64,000 bases of DNA from Cryptomeria japonica. Its lineage: Eukaryota; Streptophyta; Pinopsida; Cupressales; Cupressaceae. Positions 22,691 through 34,801 of this stretch are shown here, piece after piece. The position numbers were made by a program, and so were the translations under genes. The stretch covers positions 2,669,501 through 2,733,500 of the forward strand of contig NC_081414.1 in assembly GCF_030272615.1 (NCBI RefSeq), given 5' to 3'. Numbering within the stretch: the stretch's first letter is position 1; each line of letters starts with the position of its first letter. The notes below the pieces were generated by a model. The model searched no databases and was not told the DNA's origin. It was given only the letters and a program-made list of their open reading frames with translations.

Positions 22691-23089
22691 ATTAAGAGTT
22701 TAGTTGCTAATGCACCAACCCTTATCAACCTAGATTTTAAAAAGGATTTTATCATATACTGCTATGCCTCAGAACATACAATGTCAGGAATATTATTACA
22801 GGCAGATGAATCTAGGACTGAAGCACCCATAGCATTCATGAGTGTCCCTCTTAAGAAACATGAGCTTAAGTATTCACTCTCCGAAAAACAAGCCTTTGTC
22901 ATGGTTAAAGTTGTAAAACAATTCAGGTATTATATTCTGCATTCTCACTCTGTGGTGTTTGTTCCGGATTCTGTAGTAAAAAGTATTTTGACTCAACAAG
23001 AAGTTGGGCTCAACAAAAGAGCGACATGGGTAACCAAAATTCAAGAATATGATCTGGACATTCATTCTACAAAGATGGTTAAAGGATAG
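22691..23089 (+). CDS. Element B standard RNase H (first Asp lost)
   Basis: The RNase H that normally follows gypsy reverse transcriptase, in the same frame, ending at TAG 23087-23089. The first catalytic Asp, normally in a YCDAS-type motif, is Tyr in IIYCYASEHTMSG; the Glu in YSLSEKQAF remains. Element C has the same Asp-to-Tyr change. This fits a degenerate connection domain whose enzyme role was taken over by the extra RNase H upstream. Confidence 0.8.
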   Translation: MKSLVANAPTLINLDFKKDFIIYCYASEHTMSGILLQADESRTEAPIAFMSVPLKKHELKYSLSEKQAFVMVKVVKQFRYYILHSHSVVFVPDSVVKSILTQQEVGLNKRATWVTKIQEYDLDIHSTKMVKG

Positions 23090-24430
23090 GGTTTATGCAA
23101 ATTGATAGCAGAGAATAAGATGGAAATAGATGAAGAGCTACCATTGACTATGTTTGTTGGGTTGCAAGATACATGGTTTTTTGACGTAGCTTATTACTTG
23201 ACCTATGGTAGTTGCTCGAGTCATTTGTCAACTAAAGAACAAAGGAATCTCAAATTAAAAGAAGCTAAGTATGTTATTTGGCAAGATGTTTTGTATAAAA
23301 AAGGCCTAGATGGTACCTATTTGAGATGTGTAGATAAGCCACAACAGCGGAAGCTTCTAGAAGTTTATCATGATGAAGCCTGTGGTGGGCATTTTTCATC
23401 CTTAGTCACCGTCTTTAAGATTTTAAGAAGTTATTTTTATTGGCCTGGCATGTTCCATGATGCATATATCTATGTTAAGGGATGTGAAAAATGTCAATTC
23501 TTTTCTAGAAAACCATAGTTGGCATCTCTACCTTTAAAACCTGTGGTAGTGGATGAACCTTTCAAACAATGGGGTATTGATTTCGTAGGCCCAATAAATC
23601 CTCATTCCAATGTTGGCCATATGTATATTTTGACAACAATGGATTATTTTACTAAGTGGGTGGAGGCTATTCCCACTAGAAAGGTGAACTCAGAGGTAGT
23701 TTGTAATTTTCTCAGAGATTGCATTTTAGTTCGTTTTGGGGTTCCTCAGAAGATTGTCGCCGATAATGCGTCATATTTCTCTTCTGAGGAATTGACCATG
23801 TTCTATTATGAACATCATATTACTCTTTCACACTCCTCTGATTAATTCCTGCAAGGTAATGGGTTGGCATAATCGAGCAACAAGAACTTGATATCAATCA
23901 TGAAGAAGTTAGTTAATGATAATGCCTGGAACTCGCATAAAAAGTTATATGAAGCCTTATGGGTAGATAGAATTACTCCTAAAAGAGAAATTGGAATGGA
24001 ACCTTATGAACTGGTATATGGAGTTGGCGCAAAGGTTTCTTTACCTCTGGAATTGGTAGCAGTGAAGCTTCAAACTGTAATTGAGGACTCCTTCTTCTGA
24101 AATTCTCTACAAAAGAAAGTCATGTATTTGACGAAGCTGGAAGAGGAAAGAGAGATGATAGTGGACAAAATTACTAAACATCAGAACAAGGTGAAGAAAA
24201 TATTTGATACGAAGGTTTGACCAAGAGGGTTCCTCAAAGGAGATGAGGTACCGCTGTGGGACAAGAGGAGGGAACCAAAGGGTGCCAAAGAAAAATTTGA
24301 TTCATTGTGGAGAGGTCCATTCAAGATCCATGAAGTGGTGGGACTGAATGCATTCAGACTGAATTATCCTAATGGAATGGTTATGCCCTATACCTATAAT
24401 GGGCAAGACCTAAAGATCTATAAACTTTGA
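23090..24430 (+). pseudogene. Element B integrase
   Basis: Open pieces 23102-23518, 23519-23845 and 23888-24100 plus a tail to 24428. The zinc-binding HHCC is present (YHDEACGGHF ... GCEKCQFF). The catalytic core has Asp in WGIDFVGP and in VADNASYF, but the catalytic Glu codon before SSNKNLI is a stop (TAA), so it is dead. A C-terminal WRGPFKIHEVVG motif follows, with no chromodomain. It would have inserted element DNA in the nucleus. Confidence 0.85.
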
Positions 24431-24587
24431 AATCTATGATCAAGAGTTCCTGTACATATTAGATTAGTTGTTTGTTTTGTGTCTTTTTGGTGTGTGTCAT
24501 TTTGTCCCCTTTCTATTTTTGCTGTGTGAACCAGAGATTTAGATTTCTTTGCATTTTTCACAAAATACAATCCCCAGTCAGAGCCAA
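24431..24587 (+). other. Element B 3' untranslated region
   Basis: From the end of the integrase reading to the 3' LTR. No clear polypurine tract is visible before 24588; the tract has probably mutated. Confidence 0.5.
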
Positions 24588-26124
24588 TTTTACCTTGTCA
24601 TTCGTCCCTCATAACAAGAGTGAGTCACCTTGCAAAATTTTTAGTTAAGTCCTTATCTTGTTAAAAAATCTTTGGTTCAATCCCTAATCCTCTTGTAAAT
24701 CATTTCTAAGTCCTTGGTATTATGCTTCAATAGTCTGTTTGAACCTCATGAACCTCATTGAACCATCTTGAAAAGAGTTCATAGTGTTCATTTAGGTACC
24801 GCAAGTTCTAAGTTGTGTCTAAGATATTTTCAGGCTAACATTCACTCAAGTGTTTTGCAGCAGGTCTATTTCACGATTGCGGATGATGTTTCATATCCTC
24901 TTTCTCTAGACTATGAACCGTTGGAACCTAGATCAAATAGTTTAGTGATGTTCAAAATGTTCGATGAAGTTCAAAGACTAGTGGCATCAACAAAGTTAAT
25001 CTTTTCCCAAGGAAATCTCCTTGGCGTAGCATATGCTTTGAACTACCTGAACCATCATGAAGTGAGTTCAAAAGGTTCATGGATGTTCAAATCTGGTGGG
25101 TCCCATAGAAAAGACTAAATGACATGATGGTGCATTTATTGCTTAGCGTGATGAAGATCTGACCATATCTCAGGTGACATCAACTTGCCAATTTTTGAAG
25201 GCAAGTAATCATTTTTGTGAGTTGGCAGTTATGTCATCGAACGCTATCGCACATTAAATACACACGCGTGATGTCAAATCCCAATGCTTTGGCTCGTTTG
25301 AGTTGACAACCAAAATGAATGCACTAAATGAGCTTTGGCGCTTCATTTGTTATAAGGTATGAAGTGATTTATTTTTTAAACCTGTTCTTCATTGCTGCGG
25401 ATTGTCTGGTCGAAGGTTTTTCTGCTAGTAGTTGTCCAATTGGTTTTAGCCATGAAGGTGAGTTTTGATTCCTATCTTCTTCAGTGATTTTTAGCTATTT
25501 TTCCCTCTTGTAATAAAATTTCTTGGAGAGAGAAGGGTTGTTGGTTATAAACTATGAAGTCCACTTTGCATCTTTTTAGAAATATTTTCAGTCTTGCCTG
25601 CACATAACCCATTTTTCAGTGACATGGACCTGAAAGGAGAGAATTTGGAAGCCTTGAAGAAAAGAATGATTAAAGGTATTGAAGGTTCTTTTGGTCTAGA
25701 AATTATAAGTAGTGTCCTGATAGAGGTAACAACTTTCCCACCTGCTATTCCTTGTCCATAATTAGTTAGGGAGTGCATTGCACATTATGACCCTATTTCT
25801 AAAACTATCAAGAGGGACAATGGTGAAACCCTCCTCGTGATTAATAGAGAAGTCATTTCTTCTATTTTTAAATTGCCAGACTACAAGTTCTCAAATTTTT
25901 CCCCTGCCCAATCAATCACCTAGTTCAATGCAGACAAGAGTGGACACTGGAATAGTATAGCAAAGCATTGGTTGAGAGTTCCTTAGAGAGGTGGCTCTAG
26001 GCTCCCTAAGTATCCCAACAAAAATCACATGCTTCCCCATATTCATGATGTTATGTTGTTGTTACACCAAGTTAGAGGTTCAACTTAAGCCTACAACTTT
26101 GATGACTGGATTTACTATTATGTA
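24588..26124 (+). repeat. Element B 3' LTR, segment 1
   Basis: Aligns with 13809-14832 of the 5' LTR, then carries about 0.5 kb missing from it. The start reads TTTTACC in place of TGTTACC. It ends at the F target site ATGTA (26120-26124). Confidence 0.88.
25624..26124 (+). pseudogene. LTR-borne ORF, element B 3' copy, N-terminal part
   Basis: Starts MDLKGENLEALKKRMIKGI, the only ATG-led N-terminus available for this ORF in B. It then shows ECIAHYDPISKTIKRDNG and LLVINREVISSIFKLPDYK, a pattern shared with element C (SERYNLETQEIRVDGG ... INVESVSRALCLPKRK). Stops are scattered. It is cut by insertion F and continues at 40446. No known family is recognised; a faint likeness to plant mobile domain proteins (an E...V...LP motif) is only suggestive. 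Confidence 0.65.
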
Positions 26125-26927
26125 TGTTAGGATTCCCACAGATACTGAGAGGGGAGGTGAATCAGTATCTAACCGGTTATAAGATTTTCTTAACTTAAAA
26201 GATGTAGAGCATATTAATACTATGTACCTATAAACAGAAAGTAATGCAATAAACATAGACAAAAGCAACCACATGAAAAACACACCATAACACAATATTT
26301 TAACGAGGAATCCCGGTGTGGGAAAAACCTTGATGGGATTTGTGACCCACAATATTCACTTACTGGCCAATAAGAGAATATTACTGCTACAAGAGGGGCT
26401 TGCACATACAGGAAGGCCAAGTGCCTAGAGCTCACTACTCAAATACAAAATAGGAAGTCTCACTGACTTACAAAATGGATTATATAAATCCAGTGTCTTG
26501 TACTACTTCAAAATAGCATCTATAATGCCAGATCCAGTACCGGTTTCTGCTCTGCTTCTTACATAAACCCTTAACCTATATTTCGCATAATAGGTCTGCC
26601 TTATTTTGCCTAATTACATTCCTCTATCTATATACAAATGTTCTACAATGATCTCTCTTATATAAGAGTCATTTTACAAATTGCCAAGTCGGCTTACAAT
26701 GATTTTTCAATAATAAACAAAATATATTAACAACAAAATTTTTGTTGGCTTCTGTGTCAGTATGCTTCCTTTTACTGCCGGTGTCGGTGGTCTATGTGCC
26801 GGTGTAGAATCTAACTTTGCTGGTGTCAGTGGATTGCCTTGCCAGTGTCATAGGATTGTAAGGTTTCCATCAATGACAAAACCTTCAATCACCTACAATG
26901 TCTCATTGGAGTGTGCATTTGCCAACA
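26125..26927 (-). repeat. Element F 3' LTR
   Basis: 803 bp; plus-strand ends TGTTAGGATTCCC and TTTGCCAACA. Near-identical to 39654-40440. Confidence 0.9.
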
Positions 26928-27149
26928 ACATCCCCCTTTGGCATTGATGGCAACACTCATGAGAAAAACTCAGAAGTGTATCCAAAAATTGAAGTCCAAA
27001 AATTGCTACCAAAAATGTGTGAACCAAAAAATGTGTGAACTCCCCCTGAGCAGATGAGTCTTTAGCTGATTATTTTCTCATACCACTACTCCCCCTTTGG
27101 CATCAATGACAAAGGTTGTCAAAGTGTCAATAGAGTGTAGTTTGTTGTC
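26928..27149 (-). other. Element F 3' untranslated region with purine tracts
   Basis: Three minus-strand G5 tracts, near 26931, 27038 and 27087. The first abuts the LTR and is the polypurine tract by position. The third is followed by TTTGGCATCAATGACAAAGG, the hairpin-like motif also seen in A, E1 and E2. Confidence 0.65.
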
Positions 27150-28565
27150 TCAACCTTGTAACCGGTTGGTTGAAATTTGAAAAAGTTCTGCCAGAACCAA
27201 ATTCAAGTTCTCAATGGACTTTTTACTATCTTTTATTGTGGCCTTTTTCCTCTGAATTGTACCGGTGAGGTGTTGCATTTTCTCTGTCGGTGTTTTACGT
27301 CCTTGTACTAATGCATTAGATATTTCTTTCCTTACATGCAAGGTAGTCCAACTTTGGACTTAATCTCCATTTCAAATCCTTAGCCTTATGTTTTATTTTC
27401 TCATTTTCTCTTTCTAGGTTTAGTAATTCTTCCTCAAAACCTGTTATCTTTTGCTCAAAAATTGATAATGAATCAGATGAATTAATAAAATTGTCAGCTA
27501 GTTGATTAATTTCCTCCCGTATCTTGCTCATTTTCTTGTCTATGTCAACTATCATAAAGTTTGTCTTACAAGTGTCTCTGTACAAAGTTTTCAACTCCTT
27601 AAGTGTGCTGCACAATTCCGATAGAAGTGTGTCAAACTGCCTTGTACACTTCTTTATTTGTTCCTCAAAGAATTTATGTTTTTCCTTTTCTAACCTCTCT
27701 TTGAATGCTTCTTCCTTTATTTGTTCAACTGTCACTGTGTTGTCAGTAATATACTTAGATAAAGTATCAAGTTGACTCAAAGAATCCTTATTATCTACAT
27801 TGCATTTTGGAGCTATCATCTTCAAAATTGGAATTGTGTCATCTATAGCTTTATATGCCTGTGAACTACAATCTGTTATTTTCTTTATAGAATCTAAAAG
27901 AACTTCAAGTACATTTGTTGTCTTGAATCCTGCAGTTGAAGAGCCAACACTCTAAATTCCACCGATGGGAGCAATATCCTTGCTTGCAGTGACCTCTGGT
28001 AGGTCAGTCTATGTTTCCATTTCCTTAAGCAACGGTTTGTTTTGCTCAGTAGTTGCAAGTGGCACTGATTCTGTATTAACCTGTTCCTGTGCTAGAGCCT
28101 GTTGCTCTGTTTGTTGTTCTGCTTGTTGTTTTGTTTTCCCATCTGTCGGTTTACCTTCTGTGTTATCTGTGTTATCAGTTACTGGTGGCTCACTAGCCTT
28201 ATCTATCTTACCGGTTGTGTCCTTATCTACCACAATGTTGACCTTCTGAGTATCAACATCTACTGTATATAATACATCAGAATTAGGATTTGTATCCTCC
28301 TGTGATATATCCATACTCTCATTAGCCAGTTGATCTTCAGTTGTTGTTATCGGTGGAGTAACCAGAGGTGGTGGGGATAAATTTTCTCTTATTTTGATGC
28401 TTGGAGGTCCACCAACCTTTCCTTTTCCCTTATCCTTCTCTTTCTGATATACATTGATTAGTTTAGGGTTTCTATACTCTTCTTGCTTTTCCTTTTCAAC
28501 AAGGAATATATCCCATGCATTTTCAATTTCCTCTGCAACCTCTTTTACTCTTCCAACCATTAGTG
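27150..28565 (-). pseudogene. Element F ORF2, C-terminal part
   Basis: Minus-strand continuation of ORF2 after E1. It starts in VGRVKEVAEEIENAWDIFLV, passes a Lys/Glu-rich and Thr/Pro/Gln-rich low-complexity region (28009-28450), then a long coiled-coil-like tail (27150-27825) with FEEQIKKCTRQFDTLLSEL and FEEELLNLERENEKIKHKAK. Stops near 28009 and 27316 break it. The first 23 or so residues of the open frame at 28638 belong to E1's LTR and not to this protein. No known family is recognised. Confidence 0.65.
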
Positions 28566-28570
28566 CAATA

Positions 28571-30083
28571 TGATAGTTCTGATACTTAATATAAGTGTAG
28601 ATCCAATAGCCAACAAGATGAGGGGGGGGGTGAATCATACAAACTTAATCATCCATAAAAACATCAGATTCAACCTCGGTAACATATATATCAGTCATAT
28701 AACCAAAAACTATCAAACATGCAAACTCAAAAGCATATGAACAATATAAACCTCATAACACCAGAATTAACGTGGAAACCCAAATAGGGAAAAACCACTG
28801 TGGGATTTCGGACCCACTAAGAAATATACTCTTCTAGAGTATGCTCGGTTAAAAGCAAATCATGTTAAAGATTACAAACACATTGCTAGATGTGACCCGG
28901 TTAAGGTATTTCCCTCAGATCTGTTAGGATCTTCACTTTGTTAGAAGTGACCTTGTCAAAGGATTTTAAACACTCAATAAGAATGTCACCTTGCTAGAGG
29001 ATTTACATATAAGACCGTTAAGTCCACTCGGTTAAGAGATTTTCCGTCACTTTCACAAAATAACAATAATAAAAATCTAACTGCAACTTCACATCTAAAA
29101 TGCTAAAGTAGATTCCTATTTGTTCAATACAATCTAGACATAGAACTTATCTTGTCCCTCTGCTAGGCATCTATACTTTGTTATTCTAACAGGTCTTCAA
29201 GCTTTTGTGCTCGGTAATCACTATGTAGCATCCCTATGCATACACTTGCCTGCATACATTGTTTATCAACAGTTTCCTATTTATAAACAATCTTCTAACC
29301 ACTTAATCTTATTGATCACATTTCCCATGATCAATAATAGCCATCAGATCTTCAATCTTGTCCAAGTTCAATGTATTCTTTGATCTAAAAATGTTTTACC
29401 CCACCTTGGAACTTGCATATTTACCTTGGAACTTGTGTTAGGGTATTGCGGTTCAATTTGAGTTGTAGATCTTCCTGCCGATCTTTCTTTACCATAGATT
29501 CTTTAACAATATTCATACATGGTTTACCAATCATTTAATTCACTCTAGCTCATCAGATTCCTTCATTAAATATCACATGTAAACATTTAATGCATTCTAT
29601 TATAGCTCGGTTGTAACTCGGTGAATACTAAACTTCACTCGGTAGACATTCTACCTTCATTAACCGACAGCGATAACCTTAGGGTTTACCGACTAGGTTC
29701 TTTGCCTGGTAACATAGTATAGTATTAACCTTTACATTTTACAACATATGTATGATGTTAAAACAATCTAAAACATCATGATCTCATCATTTTCTGACTC
29801 GGTAGTAGTTGCCCATTGAATAACTTATCCCCTTATTCATCATATTCTTTCCTGTGTCTTTTACCGACTTCTTTATAATCTTCATATCATACTTCTCAAG
29901 ATATGGCAACATCATACTAAATTAGAAAATCAATTTCTTGACATCAATGACAAAATAATAATAATATCAAGATAGTAAAACATCTTTAATCAGTTATGTC
30001 CATAATCATCAACAACCTTCTCAATATCCTTATTGAAATGTCAACAATCTTTCATTGTCTGTTATAATGTAATATTGCCAATA
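28571..30083 (-). repeat. Element E1 3' LTR
   Basis: 1513 bp. The minus-strand start is TATTGGC (TGTTGGC in the partner). It carries a doubled ACCTTGGAACTTG segment near 29400-29440 that is single in the other LTR, and a run of nine G near 28622. Confidence 0.9.
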
Positions 30084-30554
30084 ATCTCCCCCTTTGGCAT
30101 TGATGGCAAAACCTATTGATTTGACCTTTAAAAGATTCAGATTGTTGTGCTGAAATGCTTGAAATGCTCTCCCCCATACATTAGACTTCTCTTCTGTTTT
30201 CAGTCTTTATTTCAATCTGTAGTCTTCTCTCAGTCTTCTCCCATATTTGGCAGGTCTTCTCATCTTCTTCCCCTTGGCAGTTCTTCTCCCCCTTTGACAA
30301 CAATGCCAAAAAAAAAAGAAAAAAGAACTAAAACGTAATTTCTTTCTGTAAGAAGTTATTTCCTGCTATTGTGTATCAACTGAGTCTTGGTCAAAACATT
30401 TGTCTTCAATTCCTGTTCCCTGTATAATTCTCTGTTTTATTCTAGTATTAGTTCCAGTACACTTTTAGAAAACATTCTAAAGTGTATAACTCCAACATCA
30501 ACTCCCAAAAGATTTTCAATAGAGTCATCGGATTGATGCTTTCACCGAACTTGG
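30084..30554 (-). other. Element E1 3' untranslated region with three PPT-like tracts
   Basis: Minus-strand G5 tracts at 30086-30092 (next to the LTR), near 30171 and near 30284. The last is followed by the TTTGACAACAATGCCAAA hairpin motif. The small plus-strand frame here is a shadow. Confidence 0.7.
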
Positions 30555-32141
30555 TCAGTGAGTAGAAGATAGGGGTAGGACCCCTAACTTACTTCTGAGA
30601 TATTCAAAAGTGTCCTTTGGTAGTGGCTTGGTGAAGATATCCGCAATTTGCTCCTTTGTGCTAACATATTCCAACACCACTTTCTTCTCTTGAGCTTCTT
30701 CTCTAAGATAATGATATTTGATAGATATGTGCTTTGTCTTAGAGTGCATAACAAGATTTTTTGAAATATTAATGGCACTAGTATTGTCACAGAATATAGT
30801 TACTAGCTCGGTAACTTTCTCATCTATACCTTCCAACAATTGTTTGATCCATGCAATGTTGGTACAATTCAGTGTTGCAGCAACATATTCAGCTTCGGCT
30901 ATTGATTGAGAAACACATCCTTGTTTCTTGCTAAGCCAACTCACTAGTCTTTCTCCTAAAAAGAAAGCTCATCCACTTGTGCTTTTCCTATCATCAATGT
31001 TGCCTGCCCAATTAGCATCAGTATAAACTTTTATATCAAAATCATTTCCTTTCTGATATACTAAGCCATAATCTTCAGTGCCTTTTAAGTATCTGAAAAT
31101 TCTTTTGATTGCCATCATGTGTGTTTCCTTAGGATCTGCAGAAAATCTTGCAACAATACCTACTACATGTGCTATATCTGGCCTGTTGTGAACAACATAT
31201 TGCAACTTTCCAATCATAGATCAGTAAAGTGTCTCATCAACAGATGCAGTTTCATCATTCTTTGATAGTTTATAGTTGGTAGTCATAGGAGTACTTACTG
31301 GTTTTGAATCCTCCATTCCAAATTTCTTCAATATTTCCTTTATGTACTTGGATTGAGTAATGAAAATCTCATTTTTCATTTGCAGTATCTGTAAACCTAT
31401 AAAATACTTTATCTCGCCGATTAATGACATCTCAAATTCTTTTCTCATTTCATTTCCAAAGTTCTTGCATAAAGAGTCATTTCCACAAAATATAATATTA
31501 TCAACAAATATGGCTGAGATCAGTATTCCATTTTCATCATTCTTCATATACATGTTGTTGTTCTCACTTGTCCTTATAAAATCAATCTTAATCAGATAAG
31601 AGTGCAATCTCTCATACCATGCTCTAGGTGCTTGTTTCAAACCATATAAAGCTTTGTTCAATTTACATACCTGATCTTTATTATTGTCTTCAACAAATCC
31701 TTTAGGTTGTTCAATGAAAACTTCTTCTTCTAATATTCCATTCAGAAATGCAGGTTTGACATCCATTTGATATACCTTGAAGTTCTTGAAAGTAGCATAT
31801 GCCAATAATGTTCTTACTCCTTCAAGTCTAGCAACAGGTGCGAAAGTCTCACCATAATCAATTCCTTCTTCTTGGGCATAACCTTTGCAAACTAATCTTG
31901 CTTTATTCCGAATGACCTCCCCTTTTTCATTTAGCTTGTTTCTGAAGATCCACTTTGTGCTAATTACATTTTTGTCCTTCGGTCTTGGGACCAGTGTCCA
32001 TGTGTTATTCTTCTTGATTTGATCAATCTCTTCTGTCATAGCATTTATCCAATCTTCACTGTTAAATGCCTCTTTCACTATTCTCGGTTCAAATTCAGAT
32101 ATCAAACATGTGTTCTGTCTCAGTTTGTTCCTTGTCATCAC
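30555..32141 (-). pseudogene. Element E1 reverse transcriptase and RNase H
   Basis: One minus-strand frame interrupted by two TGA codons (between DETLY and SMIGKL near 31219, and after STSG near 30970), the first consistent with CGA to TGA. Reverse transcriptase shows [20 protein letters not shown], the DVKPAFLNG block, [12 protein letters not shown] and FVDNI in place of FVDDI, so one catalytic Asp is lost. RNase H shows VYTDANWAG and ends SKTKHISIKYHYLREEAQE, IFTKPLP. Family assignment is certain; the enzyme is not functional. Confidence 0.9.
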
Positions 32142-33862
32142 TGGATCATCCTTATCTCCTATAATCTGACTTGGTGCATGATGTCTTCTGACATACTTGG
32201 CTAATACAGGCTCAGTAGGCTCTGTATGATCTTCTACATCACTCGGTAACTAGATATTCTCTTCATTTTCTTCAATAGTCTTCTCGGTAAGACTTCTCGG
32301 TTGAACATAGACAAATTCATCATAGTCTTTTGGTTCCTTGGAATTTCCTTCATCATTTCTTTCTACAAATTCATCAATATTCACATTTGCACTTTCTACT
32401 ATTTTGTTAGATGATTTGATTAGACATTTAAATGCTTTGCTTCTAGAAGAATATCCTAGAAATGTTCCTTCTTCACTTTTCTAATCAAACTTGTCATTTC
32501 TATCATCTTTATGAACATAGCATTTACTTCCAAAGATTTAAAATAACTTACATTAGGTTTCTTGCCATACCAGATTTCATAAGGTGTCTTAAAAGTACCT
32601 TTCTTCAATTGAACTTGGTTCAAGGTGTAAACAGTTGTGCTTATTACTTCTCTCCAAAATGTTTGTGGAACTTTCTTTTCAATCATCAATGTTCTAGCAC
32701 AATCCACAATAGATCTATTTCTTCTTTCAGCTATTCCATTCTGCTATGGAGTTCTCGGTGCAGAGACTTGTCTTTTTATACCATGATCATTGCAAAATAG
32801 GTTGAACTCATCAGATGTGAACTCTCCCCCTCTATCTGATCTAAGACATTTCAATTGTCTTCCTGTTTCATTTTCAACTCTAGCCTTGTACCATTTAAAC
32901 ATTTGAAAAGCTTATGATTTTTCTTTTAAAAACATTACTGACATCATCCTTGAATAATCATCCACAAATAATATGAAATATTTATCACCATAATAACTCT
33001 GAACTTTCATAGGACCACAAAGATTAGTGTGCACAAGATCTAAAATTCCCTTAGAAGTGTAAGACTTACTTGTAAAGCTTGATCTTGTCATCTTACCCAT
33101 TTGGCATCCTTGACACATAGCATTCTCAGGTTTTTCAAGACTTAGTAGACCTCTTACTCGGTGCTTCTTACTTATCTTGATCAGATTATCAAAATTAACA
33201 TGACAAAACCTTTTATGCCATAACCAGGTATCATCAATCTTTGCATACAAACACCTATTGTGAGTTGAATCAAGGTGAAATGTATTACCTTTTGTTTGTG
33301 TCCCGGTAGCAGCTAACTTTCCATTCTTGTCATGAACTTTGACAATTCCTTTCTGAAATTCTATTTGGTAACCTATGTTGTTTAGTTGTGCTACACTCAA
33401 CAAATTGTATTTCAAACCTTCAACCCAATAAACATCATTGCATTTTGCATTATCAAGAAGTGTTATGGATCCTTTACCTTTTACCGGACATGGTGTATCA
33501 TTACCAAATCTAACATAACCTCCATCATAATCTTCTAATATAACAAACCTGTGTTTATCTCCTGTCATATGATGTGAGCATCCACTATCTATAATCCAAG
33601 AATCATTAGTGTTTATGTGAGATATTAGGGATTTTTCTTCATACCTTTCTTCATCTGATCCATCCTTGATAGCCACATAAACAACTTCCTCTGTATCAGT
33701 CTCATCTAATTTATCATCATTAGATTCCTCATAAGCTATTAAGCATGTCTTTCTATCTCTTCTTCTGAAGTCTCGATGTCCTCTGTAATGGTTATCTTTC
33801 TGTTTGTCATCTCGGTAATCTCTCTTTTCAGTAAAATCTTTGTCAGGACAGTTAGAAGCCAT
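32142..33862 (-). pseudogene. Element E1 protease, integrase and linker
   Basis: Met at 33862 is the knuckle remnant MASNCPDKD. The protease site is intact in WIIDSGCSHHMTGD, followed by YVRFGND and GLKYNLLSVAQL. Integrase has HHCC (LWHKRFCH ... CQGCQMGKM), but the first catalytic Asp is Asn in LVHTNLCGPM. The second Asp (LRSDRGGEF) and the Glu (NGIAERRNRS) remain, across a frame break at about 32911. An acidic linker with stops follows to the reverse transcriptase. Confidence 0.88.
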
Positions 33863-34737
33863 ATGTCCAATCTTATCACAATTGAAAATTTCAAAGGTAG
33901 TTTTCCTTTATACTTAACTTTGCCTCTCGGTAACCTTTTGGCCAATAGTGCTTCAAACTCTTCTTGCTTTATGATTTCTTCATACAGTTTGTGTACTTCT
34001 TCCATGTTCTTCTGAAATCTTTCACTTGGTCCACTATGATCTCCTTCAGAGTACTTATACTTTCTTTCATTGTAATCAATAGATTCATTCAGATGAAAAG
34101 AACTAAATGCAGATTCAACTTTATTTACTGATGACCCACTGCTATCAAAATTACTTAACTCAAATGCATGTAGCTTACCAATAGTAGCATCCAAAGAAAC
34201 TAGCATATTAGGTATAGACCTCAATTCATTGATTGCAGAGACTCGGATTGCATAGGCAGGTAGAAGGGTTCTTAACAACTTACTTGTTACATCCTTTTCT
34301 TCAATAGTTCCTCCCACTCCTTTGATTTGATTTACAATCTCCTTTAGTCTTGTACTGTACTGGGTTATGTTCTCACCTTTATTCATCCTCATAGATTCAA
34401 GTTGTCCTCTTAAACTATCTACTTTTGCTCTTTGAACATGTTCATCTCCTCCATATACAGATATGAGCTTACTCCACATTGCCTTTGCATCAGTACATCC
34501 TTCTAGATCATTAAACTCTGAGTCGGTCAATGCAGATGTTATTTCAATCATTGCTTGAATATGTTCTTGCTTTACCTTTATCTTTTCCATAGTCAATGGA
34601 TAGGTGCTCGGTGCAACAAAATCATTCTCCAGATAGTATATAGCATATTCTCCAACTCCTAATAGATGTAGCTTCATCCCTTTCTGCCATGTAGAGAAAC
34701 TTGACTTGTTCAGCTTCGGTGCATTCCTCTTATACAT
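33863..34737 (-). pseudogene. Element E1 Gag
   Basis: Begins MYKRNAPKLNKSSFSTWQKG, open through YLENDF, the SELxx-like LRGQLESMRMNKGENITQY block and LLRTLLPAYAIRVSAI. A one-base deletion in the zinc knuckle near 33890 (first Cys codon) shifts the frame, so the listed open frame ends in a nonsense tail. Apart from that it is full length, about 290 residues to the knuckle. Confidence 0.88.
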
Positions 34738-34787
34738 CTTTGGATCTTTAACTCAAGTGCCTTTAAACTTTCCTTTCGGAGTCCAGA

Positions 34788-34801
34788 GCTCTGATACCAA
34801 T
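34788..34801 (-). promoter_or_regulatory. Element E1 primer-binding site
   Basis: Minus-strand ATTGGTATCAGAGC, a perfect initiator-Met tRNA type site, directly after the 5' LTR. Confidence 0.88.

Noticed and set aside
18148-24430. Endogenous pararetrovirus
   Set aside because: There is an integrase, LTRs and a TSD; the reverse transcriptase fits gypsy elements.
24100-24430. Chromodomain after B integrase
   Set aside because: Only a GPF-type motif and a short tail are visible; no aromatic-cage pattern.
28571-28638. N-terminus of the frame starting at 28638
   Set aside because: These residues are E1 LTR sequence; F ORF2 proper begins again at 28565.
34788-34801. tRNA gene fragments
   Set aside because: The matches are 14-18 base primer sites next to LTRs, with no cloverleaf sequence around them.
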